From: Manis javanica
Taxonomy: Eukaryota > Chordata > Mammalia > Pholidota > Manidae
DNA: 64,000 nucleotides
Assembly: GCF_040802235.1 (NCBI RefSeq)
Contig: NC_133164.1
Location: 114,160,302 to 114,224,301, forward strand
Direction of reading: 5' to 3'
Shown here: positions 36,575 to 51,128 of the stretch, piece after piece
How the letters are laid out: each line of letters opens with the position of its first letter
Position numbering within the stretch: the first letter of the stretch is position 1
The notes under the pieces: generated by a model
Seen by the model: the letters and a program-made list of their open reading frames with translations, nothing else
What the model was told of the DNA's origin: nothing
Databases searched by the model: none
Made by a program: the position numbers and the translations under genes

Positions 36575-37985
36575 CTTTTTTCAAAAATAGCTCTATTGAG
36601 ATGTAATTCACATGCAATCAAATTCACCTTTTAAAGCATATGATTCAATGGTTTTTAGTATATTTATGGAGTTGTGAAATCTTTATCACAATCAATTTTA
36701 GAACATTTCTATCACCCCCAAAGGACACTGCACACATTAGCAGTCATTCCTTATTTCCCCTTGCTCCTAATCTTGGCAACCACCAATCTACCTTCTGTCT
36801 ATGGATTTGCCTATCTTGGACATTTCATGTAAATGGAATCAAATGATATGTCGCCTTTTGTGACTTGCTTCTTTCACTTAGCGTTGATGTTCTCAAGGTC
36901 CATCTATGCTGTGGTATATATCAATAACTTAGTCTTTAAGTTCAAATAATATTTCATTGTATGGATAGATAACATTCTCTTTAACTGTTTATCAGCGGAT
37001 TGACATTTAAATTGTTTATACTTTTTGGCTATTATAAGTAATACTGTTATGTACACTCTTGTATGAGGCTTTGTGTGGACATACATCTTGATTTCTCTTG
37101 AGTATATACCTAGGAGTAAAATTGCTGAATCTGTGGTATCTCTATCTTTAGAATTTTGAGGAATTGCCAGACTGTTTCCCAAAGTGGCTGTACCATTGTA
37201 TGTTCCCACCAGCTCTAAGGGTTCCAGGTTTTCCTCATCTTTGCCAATGTGTGTTATTGTCTGTCATTTTGATTATAACTATCCTAGGTCAAGTGGTATG
37301 TCATTGTGGTTTTGATCTGCATTTCTCTAACGACTAGTAATTATGGGCATCTTTTAACATGCTTACTGGTCACTTCCGTATTTCCTTTGGAAAAATTTCC
37401 ATCAGAATCATTTCCCCATTTAAAAATTGGGCTATTTATGTTTTTATGGTTGTTTTGTAAGAGTTCTCTATGTATTGAGGATACCAGTCCCTTATCAGAT
37501 ATATGATTTGCAAACACCTTCTCTCATTTTGTGGGCTGTCTTTTCAGTTTCTTGATTGTGTCTTTTGTGGCATTAAAGTTTTAAATTTCATGAATTTCAA
37601 GTTAGCTGATTTGGTTTTGGTGTTGGGTTTTGGTGTCATATCTGAGAAACCATTGCTTGACCCAAGGTCACAAAGATTTACTTCTATCTTTTCTTCTAAG
37701 AATTGTTCAGTTTAGCTCATACAGTTAGGGCTTTGATCAGTTTTGAATTAATTTTTGTGTATGGTGTTGGGTGGGATTCACCTTTATTCATTTACTTGTA
37801 CAGTCAAGACAGTGAAGTACTGACATCAGGATAGACATAGATCCATGGAACACAATTGAGACTCCAGAAATAAACTCTTACATATATGGTCAATTGACTT
37901 TTGGCTAGAGTGTCAAAGCAATTTAATGGAGAAAGAATACTTTTTCAACAACTGGTATTGGGACAACTGAAATATTTTTTATTGT
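36575..37985 (-). mobile_element. L1 fragment with 5' inversion
   Basis: 36575 to about 37780 is antisense L1: 3'UTR (AGCTCTATTGAGATGTAATT) then ORF2 end (GGTCCATCTATGCTG, CCCAAAGTGGCTGTACCATT, AGTGGTATGTCATTGTGG, TTTTGAATTAATTTTTG). About 37790-37985 is L1 in sense orientation (ATCCATGGAACACAATTGAG, CCAGAAATAAACTC, TATGGTCAATTGACTTTTGG). The two pieces adjoin in the L1 consensus, so the 5' piece is inverted. Confidence 0.8.
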
Positions 37986-40900
37986 CCTTGACAACAAATT
38001 GGTCTTTCAGGTGGGTAAACTCTTTAAAGGACAAATTGTAATGTTATCTTTGCCAGGACATAACAATAACTTAGTGGTACTGTAATGAACAAGTGAATAA
38101 AAGGAGAATCAATACCAGGATTTAATTTTGACTTATTGGTACCATAGAAGCCTTAGGAATGTGAGGAAGGAAGTTAGAGGCAAAGGTAGGGACTGAAAGG
38201 ACTGGTGAGGTTTGTACCATAGACTGTGTAAGTACATTAAGAAAAAATCTCAAAAATATTAGTATCCTTTGCTCTGAGACATTAAAGGTCTTATGGCTCA
38301 GGAGGGCTAATGATTCAATTCTGATCTGTAATAACCAGGAAATCTGATGAAAGGAAAAGGTCCACAAAACTCACAAAAACATGGGCAGATACAAAGGGCT
38401 TGCGTATCAGCTCGGATTTTAAAACACCAAGTGCAACAGACGAAAGGCAGCTCCCGTAACCCAAAGCGAACACTGTACAACTTCTAAGAAAAATTCCAAG
38501 AAGTCTAATGCCAGAGTGAAGTAGAACTTGAAGAAATGAGAGAAGAATGAGGCTGATGTACCTTTCCAGAAAAAGTACCAACAAATTTATAAAGTACTTT
38601 GTTTGCCTTTAGGAAAGAAAGTTGTGTCTGGGGGGGTTTCACTGAGTCACCGAGGGTTTTCCAAAAACAAGGAGGGCAGAGGAAACTTTTGCAGCTGATG
38701 GAGAAGTTTATGGCACAGGCGGTAGGGACGGTTCTGCAGGTGAATTCTTATCTCTGTGCTCATCACGTGTGCCCATTCAATATGTATGGCTTTTTTGTAT
38801 GTCAGTCATACCACAATAAAATAAACAAATAAATATAGAACTAAAAAAACAAAACAAATCAGGTCAAAAAGAATCTTATTTCTTATTGTGATCAGGTTTC
38901 TTGAGTTAGTGAGTAGAGGACAAATGCATATTGGCCTTGGAAAAGCATTTGGTCAAGGCTCTTGTTATATCTGGGCAGATCAGAGATGTGGCCTCCCCTC
39001 CTCCCTCGGCACCAACTTGGATTCGTGGCCTTCTTCTTTGCCACCCTAAATTCCACTGTTCATCCTCTTTTTTGGCGGTGCCAGAATTTGGAATCGACAT
39101 GGCATGTCTGCCTTTACATTTCATTTGTCCTCTGGGTTTGATGAAACCAGAAGGCTCAGCAAACTTTGGTAAAGAAACCCAGACTCAGTAAGTTTCACCA
39201 CATTAGATCCACATCGCACAAGGAGCAATATTTTCTGAAAATATCCTGACGCTCCCCTTAAATCTGAGCATAGTCATGAGACTGAACTGATACATGGGTT
39301 TTCTGTTCTTGGGGTTTTACGCACAACCATGTGCCCTTAGGTTTACTGGATGTTGCCTGGGGATCTCACACCACCTGAAATTGAAGTAGTTCACTTGGGG
39401 CAAATCCCCTGACTTGGCCACCATAACTGGATTCAATTTCATGGGAATGAACTCTCCTTGAAAATCTCCCCTTCACTTCTGGCCAATATTTAAATTTTGG
39501 ACACACACCTGGGGTGGCTGACACTACCGGTCACTCTCTCTGAGAAAGAGAACCGGGGTCCCGCAGCTGCCAGAGTCGCTGCCTCTCTCCCACCATTGTT
39601 TCCTCTTTGTGAGCATGGCCATCCTCAAGGGCTCCTGTCAGCAGCCACAGCCGAGGCCGTTCCAAAGGTCCGTGAGAGCCAGTGAGGAGGTGAGGAACAA
39701 GAAAGCACGCGCGCTCTCTTACTTGCTGTGCGTTTTTCAGTAAACCCAAAAATGCTTTAAAAATATGAAACCCGTTAAAAAAAGAAACAACAACAAAAAG
39801 GATGCACAAAATGTTCACACTGCTTAAACAAAGCTGAGTAAGAACTGGAGGTGCTGCATGTCACATGTTTTCATCACAATTATTCTAGAAATTGGGAGAG
39901 AGTTCTAGGATATGGGAGGAGAGGGCAATGGGAGGGATGTGGGAGGGCGCTAAAGGCTTGTTTTCTTGCTTTGGCTGTGTCCATCCTCTTCATCTTTCCC
40001 TTCCTCTCACCAGGCCCCTCTCCGTCCACGTCAAATAAAATGCCAGTAAAATCCATACCGTTTGGGTACTCACATCGATGTCTGGTTTAGGGCTTTTCTA
40101 ATGTGAATTATATTCGCCAAGCACACTGGGAGACAGATGGTGGAGTGACGCTCTCCCAGAAGCCCTCACAGTAGAAGAGAAAACCAGCTGGACCTTAGCC
40201 AGAGTATCGCCACACGGATAACCTCCATGTGCACTGTTCCTTGTAGTATAATTGTGTGCATGAATATAACCAGATCAATTATTTGAGGCTTGTCTTTTAA
40301 GTTTTGCAATGGTGCACCCTAAGTAAGCCCTTGCTGGGTGCCACTGGGGAAACCGAATGCCTGAACATACAAAATTGCAACAGGGGGAAAGAGTCATGGG
40401 GAAAAAAATACAAGAAAGGTAGGCTTTGTAAAGAACACAGGAAATTAGGTGGTCACATGCTGTTCCCACTCCATGGTGACAGCCTTGTTGAAGGATGCTC
40501 AAATCCTGACCTGAAAGAGTTATTAACGGTCTGGTCACCCATCGAGTTGTGCAGAGCAGTGATTTATGTTAGAAGAGTCGCAACAAATATTCATCTTTTC
40601 CATTGCTTTCTCAGGGAGCTTTCTTAGAGAAGGTTTAGTTACCAGGTTTTAGGAGAGGAAAAACTGGTTAGTAGGTAACAGTGGAGAGGCAGGTCCTCCT
40701 ATGCACTACCGGTGGGATTTCTCTGGTGTACACTTGACACAATGTAGTCAAGCATAAAAATGTTCACAAATTTTATCCATGAATGCAATGCCTAGATATC
40801 TATGCTAAGGAGGCCATCTGAGGTTCAGATAACAAGGTTAAACATAGAGATTTTTAATATTATTATGTACGTGAATTTGAAACTAAAATTGAATTAGTAA

Positions 40901-43269
40901 GGGAATGGATGAATTGTTTATGGCATAGTCACATAGTCAATAAAGTAATTCTTATGAACTGAATTTTAAAATATGGAGAGAAATTTAGGTTGAAGTAGTA
41001 AATTAAAAAAAGCAGGACACAAAACTACAAATGTTAGTGTGAGCTCGGCTGTTTAAAATGGGAGTGTACAGAAGAAAGGAAAATTGTGAATGTTGATAGA
41101 CTTATAATTATCTTTATTTTTTATTTATATTACTAAGTCTTCTTAATTTTCTCAAATAACACATACTATTTACAATTCATTTATAGTCTACTAGTCAAAA
41201 TTTCTGACCATCTCCCTAATACAAAATTTTTATTGCTTTTTATAGTTGTCTCAGTTATGCTATTATTCATTCTGTGGGTTAAATCTGACTGATGGGAACC
41301 CAATTTCTCATTTTCTAGTTATATGATACCTTAAGCTCTTTAAATTCTCTGATTCTCTGGTTTATGGGTTATTTGTTCACAACTTTAATATTCCACAGAA
41401 CTGTAGGGTTTCCTTTTGTAGCAGGGTAGGGTCTTGATTATTTATATAATTATGGACAGTATTTGTTCCTGCAATTATGATTCCCACTCAGTCATGGTCC
41501 AGGGGTGGGTTGTCATAGAACATCAAGTGTACTGTCTTGAAATTCCATAAAGAGGAAAATCCTTTCTCTGGGAATTCAATGGCCATAGCTGTGCCGTAAG
41601 GCTGCAAAATGAACTAAATGGCCTCTAAATATCTGAAAATTCCTCCAAGACATGTTATTTCCCTTAACAAAATATGAACCATGTTTTGAAAAAAGAGCCA
41701 ATGTTGTTCTTTGGTGACAGGTAATATCAGGTGAGTTTTGCAGGTGAATTAATTCTTCTGAAGTAGCCTGACTCAGAGACAGAGGTTGAGGAGGGGGCGA
41801 GAGAGGCCAGGGGGAAAATGGGTTGGGTGGGACAGAGGGATAGGGAATGAGGAGGTGAGGGAGACAGAAGTAAGGATAAAGAGAAAGAACCAGTGACAGA
41901 AGGGAAGAGGGGAGAGAATTTATTCATTTGTTAGGTTTTTGTCTGAGATGCCAGAATTAAAAATCGTAGCTGATGAAGATAACTCAGTGAATTGTGGAGC
42001 TGTAGTCAGGACGAGTAGGTAATAGACACAGAGAAAATCGTTTGTAATACCTCACTTTTTCTCAGCTACACTTTGCTTTGCTTCACCCTTAGCTCAGACC
42101 ACAGACTTCTGTCACCACTCAATCCGTTTGCCGGGGGTGGATTTGGACACACTGTGAAATCCATTCCTCCTGGGTTTTGTGTATTCCATTTACAAACTAT
42201 GAACTCATGGGGCTTCACAGTGCTTAAAGGGCTTGGTAAGTTGTTTGGGGAGAATAAGGAACAGAGACAGGAATCCTGGCCTTTTTGGAGCCTTTGATAA
42301 AGGCTTCATCTGTAACCTGTGGATCTGGAAAGTGGCAGGCTGTGGGTTAGCTTGTAAACAGAGGCTGTGTTAGGGGGATACCCTGTTCTAAAGGAGCCAT
42401 AACACAGACTGAGGGATAATTACTTTAATTTAAAATTCATTGATTTAATGGCCATAAATGTATATCTTTTCCCTTCTCTGTCTTATGTAAGTTAATTATT
42501 CTGATTCATGGTCATTATTTAACAGACACAGAATTACTTGCTCAACACCTGTCCTTACCGTGACTGTTCCCTTCCTGGCGTTATGATGAACTGACTTCAC
42601 AGAGACCAGATCTTAGCTGGCGACTGTCCTCACTGACTCCAGGTATGTGCCGGGAGGTAGCCAGGCTGTTGTTGGTAGGGGCGCCTTTGGGGCTGGTTGT
42701 CTTGGTGTTGAAGCTGTAATGTTGTGGATTTTATTCTTGGGATCAGACAGCAGGGAAGAGCTAAAATCTTGCTACTTTCTAACATCACGACTGGGAGCAA
42801 CTTCAGCTGTCTGAGTCCTATTTTTCTCCCTTCTCCTCCTGGGCTAATAATGTCTCCCTCCCTGACTTACTGGAAGGGCTGGAGGAGGTAATGGGTGTGG
42901 GAGAGTCTGGCATGTAATAGGTCCTCCATAAATGTTTATTATATCTTGATGCAAGTGATAGAGTCAGAGTTGGAAGCTTCTACTTCATGAGGTGTTACGT
43001 GTGCAGGAGCAGTCACTCTTGTTCAGTGTGCACCCTGTGCCTGATGCATAGTAGCGCTCAGTACACATTCACCACATGAATGTCTGGGCCATTATTTCAC
43101 TGCAACACTCTAGGGCCTAGAGTTTTGCCTGGGGTTAAGATCATACCAAAATGCATATTTTAAGGTTAAGAAACTGTATTTCTTATCAGCCTATTATAAT
43201 ATTGGTTCTATGTAAGGAGACATTATATATGGATATAAACATTTCATAGGCTTTAACAAAATATCATGT
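37986..43269. other. Intergenic, few recognisable features
   Basis: 38600-38850 ends in L1-tail-like text (GTCAGTCATACCACAATAAA). 41740-41920 is purine-rich on the + strand. Otherwise I see no gene or nameable repeat. Confidence 0.4.
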
Positions 43270-43495
43270 TCCATCATTTAAAGCAAAAATCAGCAGACTT
43301 CTCAGTAAAGGACCTGAGAGTGTTTTTGGCTTTGCAGATTGTACCGTCTCTTCATAGCTACTCAACTTTGCCACTGCGGCTGGAAAGCAGTCATTCATAG
43401 TGGTACACGAACAGGCCTGTCCGTGTGTCAATAAAACTTTACAAAAACAGGCAGCAGGCTGGATCTGACCTGTGGGGCTATGGTTCATGAGTCCC
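43270..43495. repeat. Non-autonomous hAT-type element
   Basis: Landmarks are GCAGACTTCTCAGTAAAGGA, GGCTTTGCAGATTGTACCGT, GCTACTCAACTTTGCCACTG and AATAAAACTTTACAAAAACA followed by GGCAGCAGGCTGGATCTGAC. This is a common mammalian DNA-transposon remnant whose name I do not give. Confidence 0.75.
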
Positions 43496-43499
43496 GATT

Positions 43500-46400
43500 T
43501 GAAGGATGAAGCACTGACTTACAATTATATAAAAAGTAGCTATATAACATGTAGATGCAGTTGAGAAATGAAGAAAAAAAGGTTATACAGTACTAGTTCT
43601 ATAGAATAATAATGATATGACATTTGTATAACACGTGAGAGCAAGGAAATGGTATCATTATTCCTATATTCTCGTAGGTGAGAAACTGGAAGTTCAAGGG
43701 GTATTTGCACCAGGTCTCAGGCTGGCAAGAGGGAGACCAGGGTCTCTGCTCTGCCTGTGGTGTCTTCTTTGCCACGTCAGGGCTCCCGTCGTCTTTGGTC
43801 CCCATGGCCGGTCACACTGGGGCAGGCAGTTCATCTTGTTTCTAAGCCCAGAGGCTTCAGGACTGTTAGGGAATGGGTAATTGTTATTTAAGGGTGATGG
43901 CAAGTTTTAAAACAAATTATTGCATTTTAATCTTTATTATTGTTATTTCTGTTGTTTAAATGGAATTTTTTCCTTTTTTGGGTTTTATATTGCTGTTACT
44001 CAGGCTTTCAAGTTTGGAGGATAAAATACATGAATGTCAGGTCAACCATCTACTTTAGATAAAAGATACATTTTTCATTAGACTGGAGGCCTGTGTGCTG
44101 ATACCTTCCCCATAAATGTACTTAGCTTCCTCAGTGTTATGATGTAAAATTAGATGAAGAAGAGCCTTTTTACCACAGAAGCATTTTAATCATATTGCTT
44201 TGCATCATAAGCTAGTAAACACTGACTAGCAAATCATTTTGGCATCCCTGAATTTCTAGTTCCAGCCAGAGAAAGACTAGTTACTAAGGGGTTAAATGAT
44301 TGCTCCATAACTCGTGATGGGTGGTCACATAGGAGACATCTAACTCCATCCACACTTTATGAAATCCTATTTCCACAGCTGTTGACACAGAAAACATTTC
44401 AGCTTGCCTCTGATAGCACTGTCAGGCAGCTGACCTCCAAAATTCCTTTACCCTCCAGGGTAATTCTCCAACACCTTTAAGTCACTGATCTTAGAGAAAC
44501 TGACTTTCTTCAGTCACCCAGATGAGATTATGTGTGCAAAGCCCCAGATGCTGCTTGGCACATAGCAAGTGCTCAACAGATTCTCCTGCGCCTCTAGTGG
44601 TTTATCATGTTATGTTAGTATTCTGCTACATTTGGTGGTGAGTTTCATCATTGCTCATTGAACAAATCACATCACAACAAAATTTTTAGGTTTGTAGGGC
44701 ATCATCATCTGTAGTCAGATCTTTGTTGGGTTGTTTGAGAAGACAAAGAGATGCAATCCTAGATTAAATATTTTCACACAAGCTTTGATTCTGCTCAGCC
44801 ACCCAGAAACCCAACACCATGTGAGTAGCCCCAGCCAACAATACCAAATGTGACAACCAGAAATCCCGGGAGGGCAAAAAGCCATCCAGTTCGAAGGGTA
44901 AATAGTGCCCTTTTTGAAAGGAGATGCTAGACAGCAACCCCATGAAGTAGTTACCAATCAACTGTCATGAAGTATTAATTGACTCACATGTTAAGATCTT
45001 CCAATCGTTTGTAAACCATAACTGAAGAATTGTGGTTTTTTAGAAACTTGTGGACCCATTTAGAGGGAAAACACAAACATTTTCAAGTGAAAAAGTGGAA
45101 TCATAGAATGTGAGAACCAAAAGACACATCAGAAGTTGTTTGCCTCAGTTTTAAAGCTCTTGATTTTTCAGTTAGGGAATATGTTTGTCCCATGAAAGGT
45201 TTATCAGAAGGAGATAGGAGTAAAAAGAAAGAAATGCAGGCAGACAGGCAGGCAGGCAGGAAGGGAAAGGAAGAAAGTAAAAATCCCTTGAGGAAATAAA
45301 TAGGATAAATACATGAGCAGGTTACTTAGTGAAGGAAGAGAAACTGGATATTTTCTGGAGATAGTGATACATAGTTGATCAGTCCTCTGGTTCCTAGCAA
45401 ATCGGTTCTCTTCTAGAAAGTACTCCATACTCCCCTCCCCCATCTCTTTGTAGGATTTAGTAATTTCTATCCTCTGACTGGCATTCAGCTAATCTAGTCT
45501 ACAAATTAAATGACAATCCCCACCCCCACCCCAACTCCACTGCTGGAAAAAAAAACCCACAGTGTGAAAACAGCTTAAAGCACATTTGCAAGTCCTATGC
45601 AATAAATCCAAGAAAAGTTTAGAATAATATAGAATTCAAGTACGAGAGAATGTTTAACACAATGAGTATATGAAGTAAAATAATTCTCTGCTTTATTTAC
45701 TAAGTAGAGGGATTTGAGTTCAAAGGTGTGGGTCAAATATTATGAGGCCTCCAAAAAGAGATCCAGTTGGAAAGAGCAAGGAAAATATAAACATTTTAGG
45801 TTAAATATTTAATTTAGCTGAAAGCACACAGCATGTGAATTCGTTTCAAAATACATACGCCACACATTCCTTTTCTTTTCTTTTTAATCAATCAATGACA
45901 ATTTTACTCTAGATGCTAAAATGGCACTTGGAAAAGTGCCATCCTGGGAGGGGCAAAGTTCTTATATTTCCATTTCTGATGGGGTGTGGATTGAAACTTA
46001 CCTGGTCAGCTGGTAGCAGCAACTCTGAAGGCAAGAAGGTAAACGCTCGCATTGCCTGCTATTATTTAAAAAAAATAAATGCTGTGTTGAAAAGTTACTT
46101 TAAATAATAAAAACCCAAAGGAGAGCAAGGTGTTTTAGGATGTTTTAAATTGTTTGTGAATGTAGCAAACCCGCTAGGAGATATTAGCAATATCTCTCAC
46201 CTCCCTAAGCCCCCGACTTAGATGTCTTATGTCTCTGATTGATTTTTTTTTTAATGTGGGTATTGAAATAATTTTAAAAGTCTTTTCTTTGTTTTTATTT
46301 AACCTTCTTATTAGTTATTTCTGAAAAATAAAATGGTACAATACTTAGAATTCCTACATTTTAAATGACTTTATATTTCCCTTTTGCAACCTAAGTTGGA

Positions 46401-48420
46401 AATGCTCATGATCCCATCTTTCATATGTATTTGTTTTTGGAGGTTGTTTATCATTTAGTTAGAACTAGGTTTGAATATTTATTCCATCTACCCACATAAA
46501 GTTAGAATTTCATTTTTTGGTTATTAACAGCTTTACAGAAATTATGGAAAATCATAAGACATGAAATATTTTTGGGTGGTAAATTTTTTCTTCCTATTAT
46601 ATAGGACAGAACAATTTCACCCAGGATATTTGGGTTGTTTAAAAAAACGTCTATCTAGTCTAAACTTTTACATATTTACTATAAAGGAAACCAATTTTAA
46701 TAAGTGAATTATTTCTAATGTAGTAGAAATCAATCAAAAGTTGATTCTACCATGTAACATTTCTATTGATTACAGCTGCCTGCAGAATGTATACAGTTAA
46801 TATAAAATACTGAATTATCTAATATTGGAATCATTAAAATTATTTACAATGAAAAAGGGGCAGGTGATAGCAAATAAATACACAAATACCTATTAAGTGC
46901 TCTTGTGTACCATGTGTATTCTTTACTGAGGGGGTACAGAGATGAATAAAAACATGGAACCTATCCTCAAGAGAATTATGCTTTGGAAGCAAAGACACAG
47001 ATATAAAAAACAATTACCTTACAGTGATACAGTGATAGGGAATTATGAATGCTGTGTGTTTCATGTATGTTTATGAACATATATGTTTGTGCGTGCATAT
47101 ATATGTATATGTAGGATTTCAGGTTTTAAAAACCCATAAAAAAATAAAGGTGATTCATCTGTCAACACTGTGAGAGCAAAGTAGCATTTCTGATATTCTG
47201 TCGTCAGTACAATAAATCTGAATTTGAGAATGAAAGTCCTCCTTTTACTCCATTAGAGGTTAAATAATAAATCAGTTACTTAGGATGTAGTATAGACAAA
47301 AATATTGATATCAAAGTGAATTTTTTTTTTTTTTTTGCTAAATAACATTTGCGAGTCAGCTCCTCCCTTTAATAGCTATAGGAGGAGGTGAAAGCAGGAC
47401 AGTAACTACGAAGTTATGTAAGTCAATGCTAATTTAGGATAAGGGTCTTTGCAATCTTATATTCCAATCTTCCAATCTATGTTTATAATACATTTGCAAA
47501 GATTACAGTGCAATTTGAGAAAGACTTTAGAGTAACTGTTCTAAAGAGTCTAGACAGGCAACCCCGTGTAGGTCATAGGAGGCCTGGAAGGACAAACTGC
47601 CGCCTGAGATGCCAGATAGCAGAGAGTTCAGAGTGGGCCTGCTGGGTACTGCAAGCTTGGAGGTCCTTTCTGCGGCCTATGGCCATTGGTCAGTGACACC
47701 GACAGAACCTGCCCGTGCTGGAGGCATCTTCCTGCTGTAGCGTGGTGCAGTGGCTTCCTCGGGGCATGGCCTTTTAGAGCACAAGTCTTATCTTTTCCAG
47801 ATGGCAGCATGGTGTAGGAGGAGAGAGGGTGGCTTTGAAGTTGGACTGAACTGACCGATTTGTATGCCAGCTGTGTCACTTCATGGTTGGCTGTAAAATG
47901 AAGATGATTTCTAATTTACAGGATTGTTTGAGAAGTAGAGACAACACTAGTGAAATGGCAGGCACATCGCAAGCTCACATGAAATGGTTTAACTATTATT
48001 ATAAAGTCCCTGTGGGTGGGGATAGCTCTAATTGCTGGAGATGAATAGATTTTTCAGAGACCTTCCTATTTTAAAAGTTTAGTGTGATTGTGTTTGACGA
48101 TAGTGATGACTGAAGTAAATCATGTGCAAGTTTTTCAAGCTGTAGCTTAGTAAGAGGTAGCCTGCATCAGCAGTCAGCCTTCCAGACTTAGCCAGACAGT
48201 AACTTCATCGTGGGAGGAATGTTTTCCAGAGTATTTTAAAGTACCTCCTCTTAATATTTGGGGAACATGTCGTAATTGTATGTGGAGCTCAACTTCATTG
48301 TGAGAAATAAAATGTCCTTCAACTTTCAATGTGGTCTTAGTTCTTGTGTTAAACACAAATGAACTTGCAATACCTTAAAATTAGCTGCCATATTTAGTAA
48401 TGCATCTGTAATATACTTTA
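43500..48420. other. Intergenic, AT-rich
   Basis: Contains a short GGCA/GACA tetranucleotide run (45236-45260), a T16 run at 47321-47336 and, at 46870-47100, text like a dispersed mammalian repeat (GTACAGAGATGAATAAAAAC). No gene is seen. Confidence 0.4.
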
Positions 48421-48590
48421 CAATTAAATGATATATAATTATATATATAAATATAGTTATATATAGTTTTTGTAGTATTTATATATAGCCAAATAGTTAT
48501 ATATAACATTAACATATGCATATGTATGTATATATAAACTACATATGCTACATATGTGTAACATTATATAAATAAAAATGGATAAAAAAT
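48421..48590. repeat. AT-rich low-complexity tract
   Basis: Dense TATATA/ATATAT and CATATG repeats form many short palindromes. Confidence 0.9.
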
Positions 48591-49260
48591 AAATATGTTT
48601 AATGTGTAACAACACCCAGATCAAGAAATTAAACATTACCAGCTTCCGAGAAGCCGCCCTCGGGCCTGAGCCAGTGGTGTACTAGAGCAGGCTTCTATCA
48701 GCTCATGAAAGCAGAACTGGCTCATCTTCCCCCAACTCTGCAGTGATGACTTGGTAGTTTGAAATGGACCACAGTGGGGGTATTTACATCATAGACATTG
48801 GCAAACACTTCAAACCATGCACTTTTTGCTTATTGGAGAGTTAGTTCACTAGCCTGCTACTGTCCTATCTGTTGCTAATCATGTTTACCCCTGTCCATTT
48901 TCAAGGCTAGCCACTTTCTTGACTTCTAGGACTGCAAATTAGTTTTGCTAGTTTTGGAACTTTCATAGAATGGAATCATACGGTAGGAAAGTTTTCCTTT
49001 ATTTCACTCAACATTACAGTTGTGAGGTCCTGTTATTATGTGTTGACTGTAATTCGTTCAGTCTCATTAGTGTATATATCCCATTGCATGACTAAACTGC
49101 GAGTTATTTATTTATTCTACTGATGATAGACATTTGTGTTGTTTCTGAATTCTGTCTATTATGAAAGTGTTGCTATGAATGTATTTCTACACAGAGTTCT
49201 TAAAATCTGAAAGTTATTTTGCAATATACTGCTGAAAACTATTTCTTAATTATACCTTAC
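48591..49260 (-). mobile_element. L1 3'UTR/ORF2-end fragment, antisense
   Basis: Text such as TCAAGAAATTAAACATTACC, TTTCATAGAATGGAATCATA, ATTTCACTCAACATTACAG and TTTCTGAATTCTGTCTATTA is antisense L1 3' sequence. Confidence 0.65.
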
Positions 49261-49689
49261 TTTTATGATGATTACAACTGTACTTTCAAATCATTATTAC
49301 ATTGGTCCTATTTTTAAACCTAATGGATTTGGACACTAGTTTAACTATTACTGCTTTCAAATTAGTAACAATGTAAAGGGATTTTTGATAAGGACAAGAA
49401 AACTGACCTTAAATATCTTTTTATTTTATGGTGTCTTCTGTTGTAACAATACAGCATGACTTTTACTGACCATCAAAACTTGTATTTGGTGAATAAAAAG
49501 TGTTAAGATGCCTTAAAAATGTTGTAAGTATTATATTTTTAAATTCCTTTTGGGTCTTTATTATTAGAATAACTAAATCTTGGTGAGTGCCATTTAAATA
49601 ATCTTCCTATATAATAATACTCTTTGGCCTTTTCCATTTCATTTTGTAAATTACTACTTTATTCCTCTATGCTGTTAGGCTACCACTGT

Positions 49690-49830
49690 AGCTGCTCATA
49701 TTGGAGTGTCTGCTCTGTTAGATAGTGGGCTTCTTGGTGGCAGACATTGTGTCTTGTTCAGTTCCCCCCTTTTATGTGCAGTGATGAACCCCGTGGGAGG
49801 GCTTCATAAATATTTTTTGAATAACTAGGT
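49690..49830 (+). repeat. L2/MIR-like 3' end
   Basis: GGCAGACATTGTGTCTTG followed by GAGGGCTTCATAAATA and TTTTTTGAATAAC resembles an L2 tail. Tentative. Confidence 0.4.
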
Positions 49831-50474
49831 TACTGTTTCTAATAAAAAAACTACCCCCTCTCAGTTTTCTAATTTAAAATTCAGCCAGCTTCTAATTTAA
49901 AAATCTCAAAAAAAAAAAGTCCCTGAGAAAGATGGTTACTGGGTGACATTTTAATCAAATTATTAAATGTTAATTTTAGGATTTTTTTTTAAAGCCAGAG
50001 TTGAGTGTAGATTCCATGCTGTTCATGCACAAATGGGCAGAAAGACTTGGTGGTGCAGCTCCCAGCGTGAGTGAGGATAGTGGCAGCATCTGAAAGGTGT
50101 GGAAAAAACAGTATATTCCAGGCGAGAGCAGGCCTGGGCCCGGAGAAGCCTTAGCCTTGCTCGCCTCTTGACCAACTGCGTGATTGTGCGCCGGTCCCTT
50201 AGCCTCTTCTGGCCTCACTGGTTTTTCAGTCTCAAGAAGGGAGTTGGCCTGCACGAGCAACCCCGTCCTTTCCCAAGCAGGTAAGACTCCAGTTGTTCAG
50301 CTCTATGTGTGCTCATGCCAGCAAGGAGCGCCCTTCCCCTCAGAGGCCAGGGCCACATCCCCACAAGGGGGCAAGGGTGAAGTTGAGCTCTCAAAGAGCC
50401 AGAATGTCCCTGCCTTCTCCTCTTTTGATGCCAAAGATTTTGACCAAATGTCAACCTTGGTTATACCAACCTTG

Positions 50475-50499
50475 GATTTTTTCCAAGAGATAAGCAAAG
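50475..50499 (+). repeat. 25-bp exact copy of SERPINB12 exon 2 sequence
   Basis: These 25 bases are identical to 52484-52508, which encode DFFQEISK of SERPINB12. In both places the frame is open and an ATG lies shortly upstream (50448 here). Beyond the 25 bases the similarity drops to background, so this is a small duplicated segment and not a second gene. Confidence 0.85.
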
Positions 50500-51128
50500 T
50501 ATTAGACTACCTTTTTCCAAAGGTTTTATGATTTAACAAAAACCTATGAAATCACCTCAACTCAGACCATCTTTAATTTATAGGATTTCTCTGTTTCCTT
50601 AGTAGACTTGTAACCTACTGGGTAAGGCCAGTTGCTGTTGTAGAAAGAATGTGCTGGAGGTGAAGATTTTTCCAACACCTGCAACTGTAGCTTTCTGAGA
50701 GGTGAGGCATTGTTGAATTTCCAGGCACACTGAGGACACACTGTTCTTGGAACACACTTGTCTGAAACCAGCTTTACTAGCACAAAATGAGAAATATAAG
50801 TCACAGACAAATTTGGCAGGAAAAAAATGTGAGGATAAAAACAGACCGTAAAGTGAAAAAGGGGACAAAGTACCAATTTTTAGTGGGCATGCGTTTGCTC
50901 AGCCTATCCCACCTAGAGTCGCGACCTAGAAATAGTAGAGTAGAAAGAGCAGTTATTTTGGGCCAAGTACGTGTGCAAATTTATTTATCAGTTTTCTTAT
51001 CTGGAAAAAAGGGAACAATAATATGTGCCTTGCAGAATTGTAGGAGTAAAACTAATATATGTAAAACATACGTCTGGCATATTTTTAAAAAGTTACCTAA
51101 TGTTATCTTTTTGAATTAGGTCTTATAG

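Noticed and set aside
50184-50531. Possible second serpin gene upstream of SERPINB12
   Set aside because: Only 25 bases match the serpin exon. The rest of the open frame has no serpin motif and no further exons follow.
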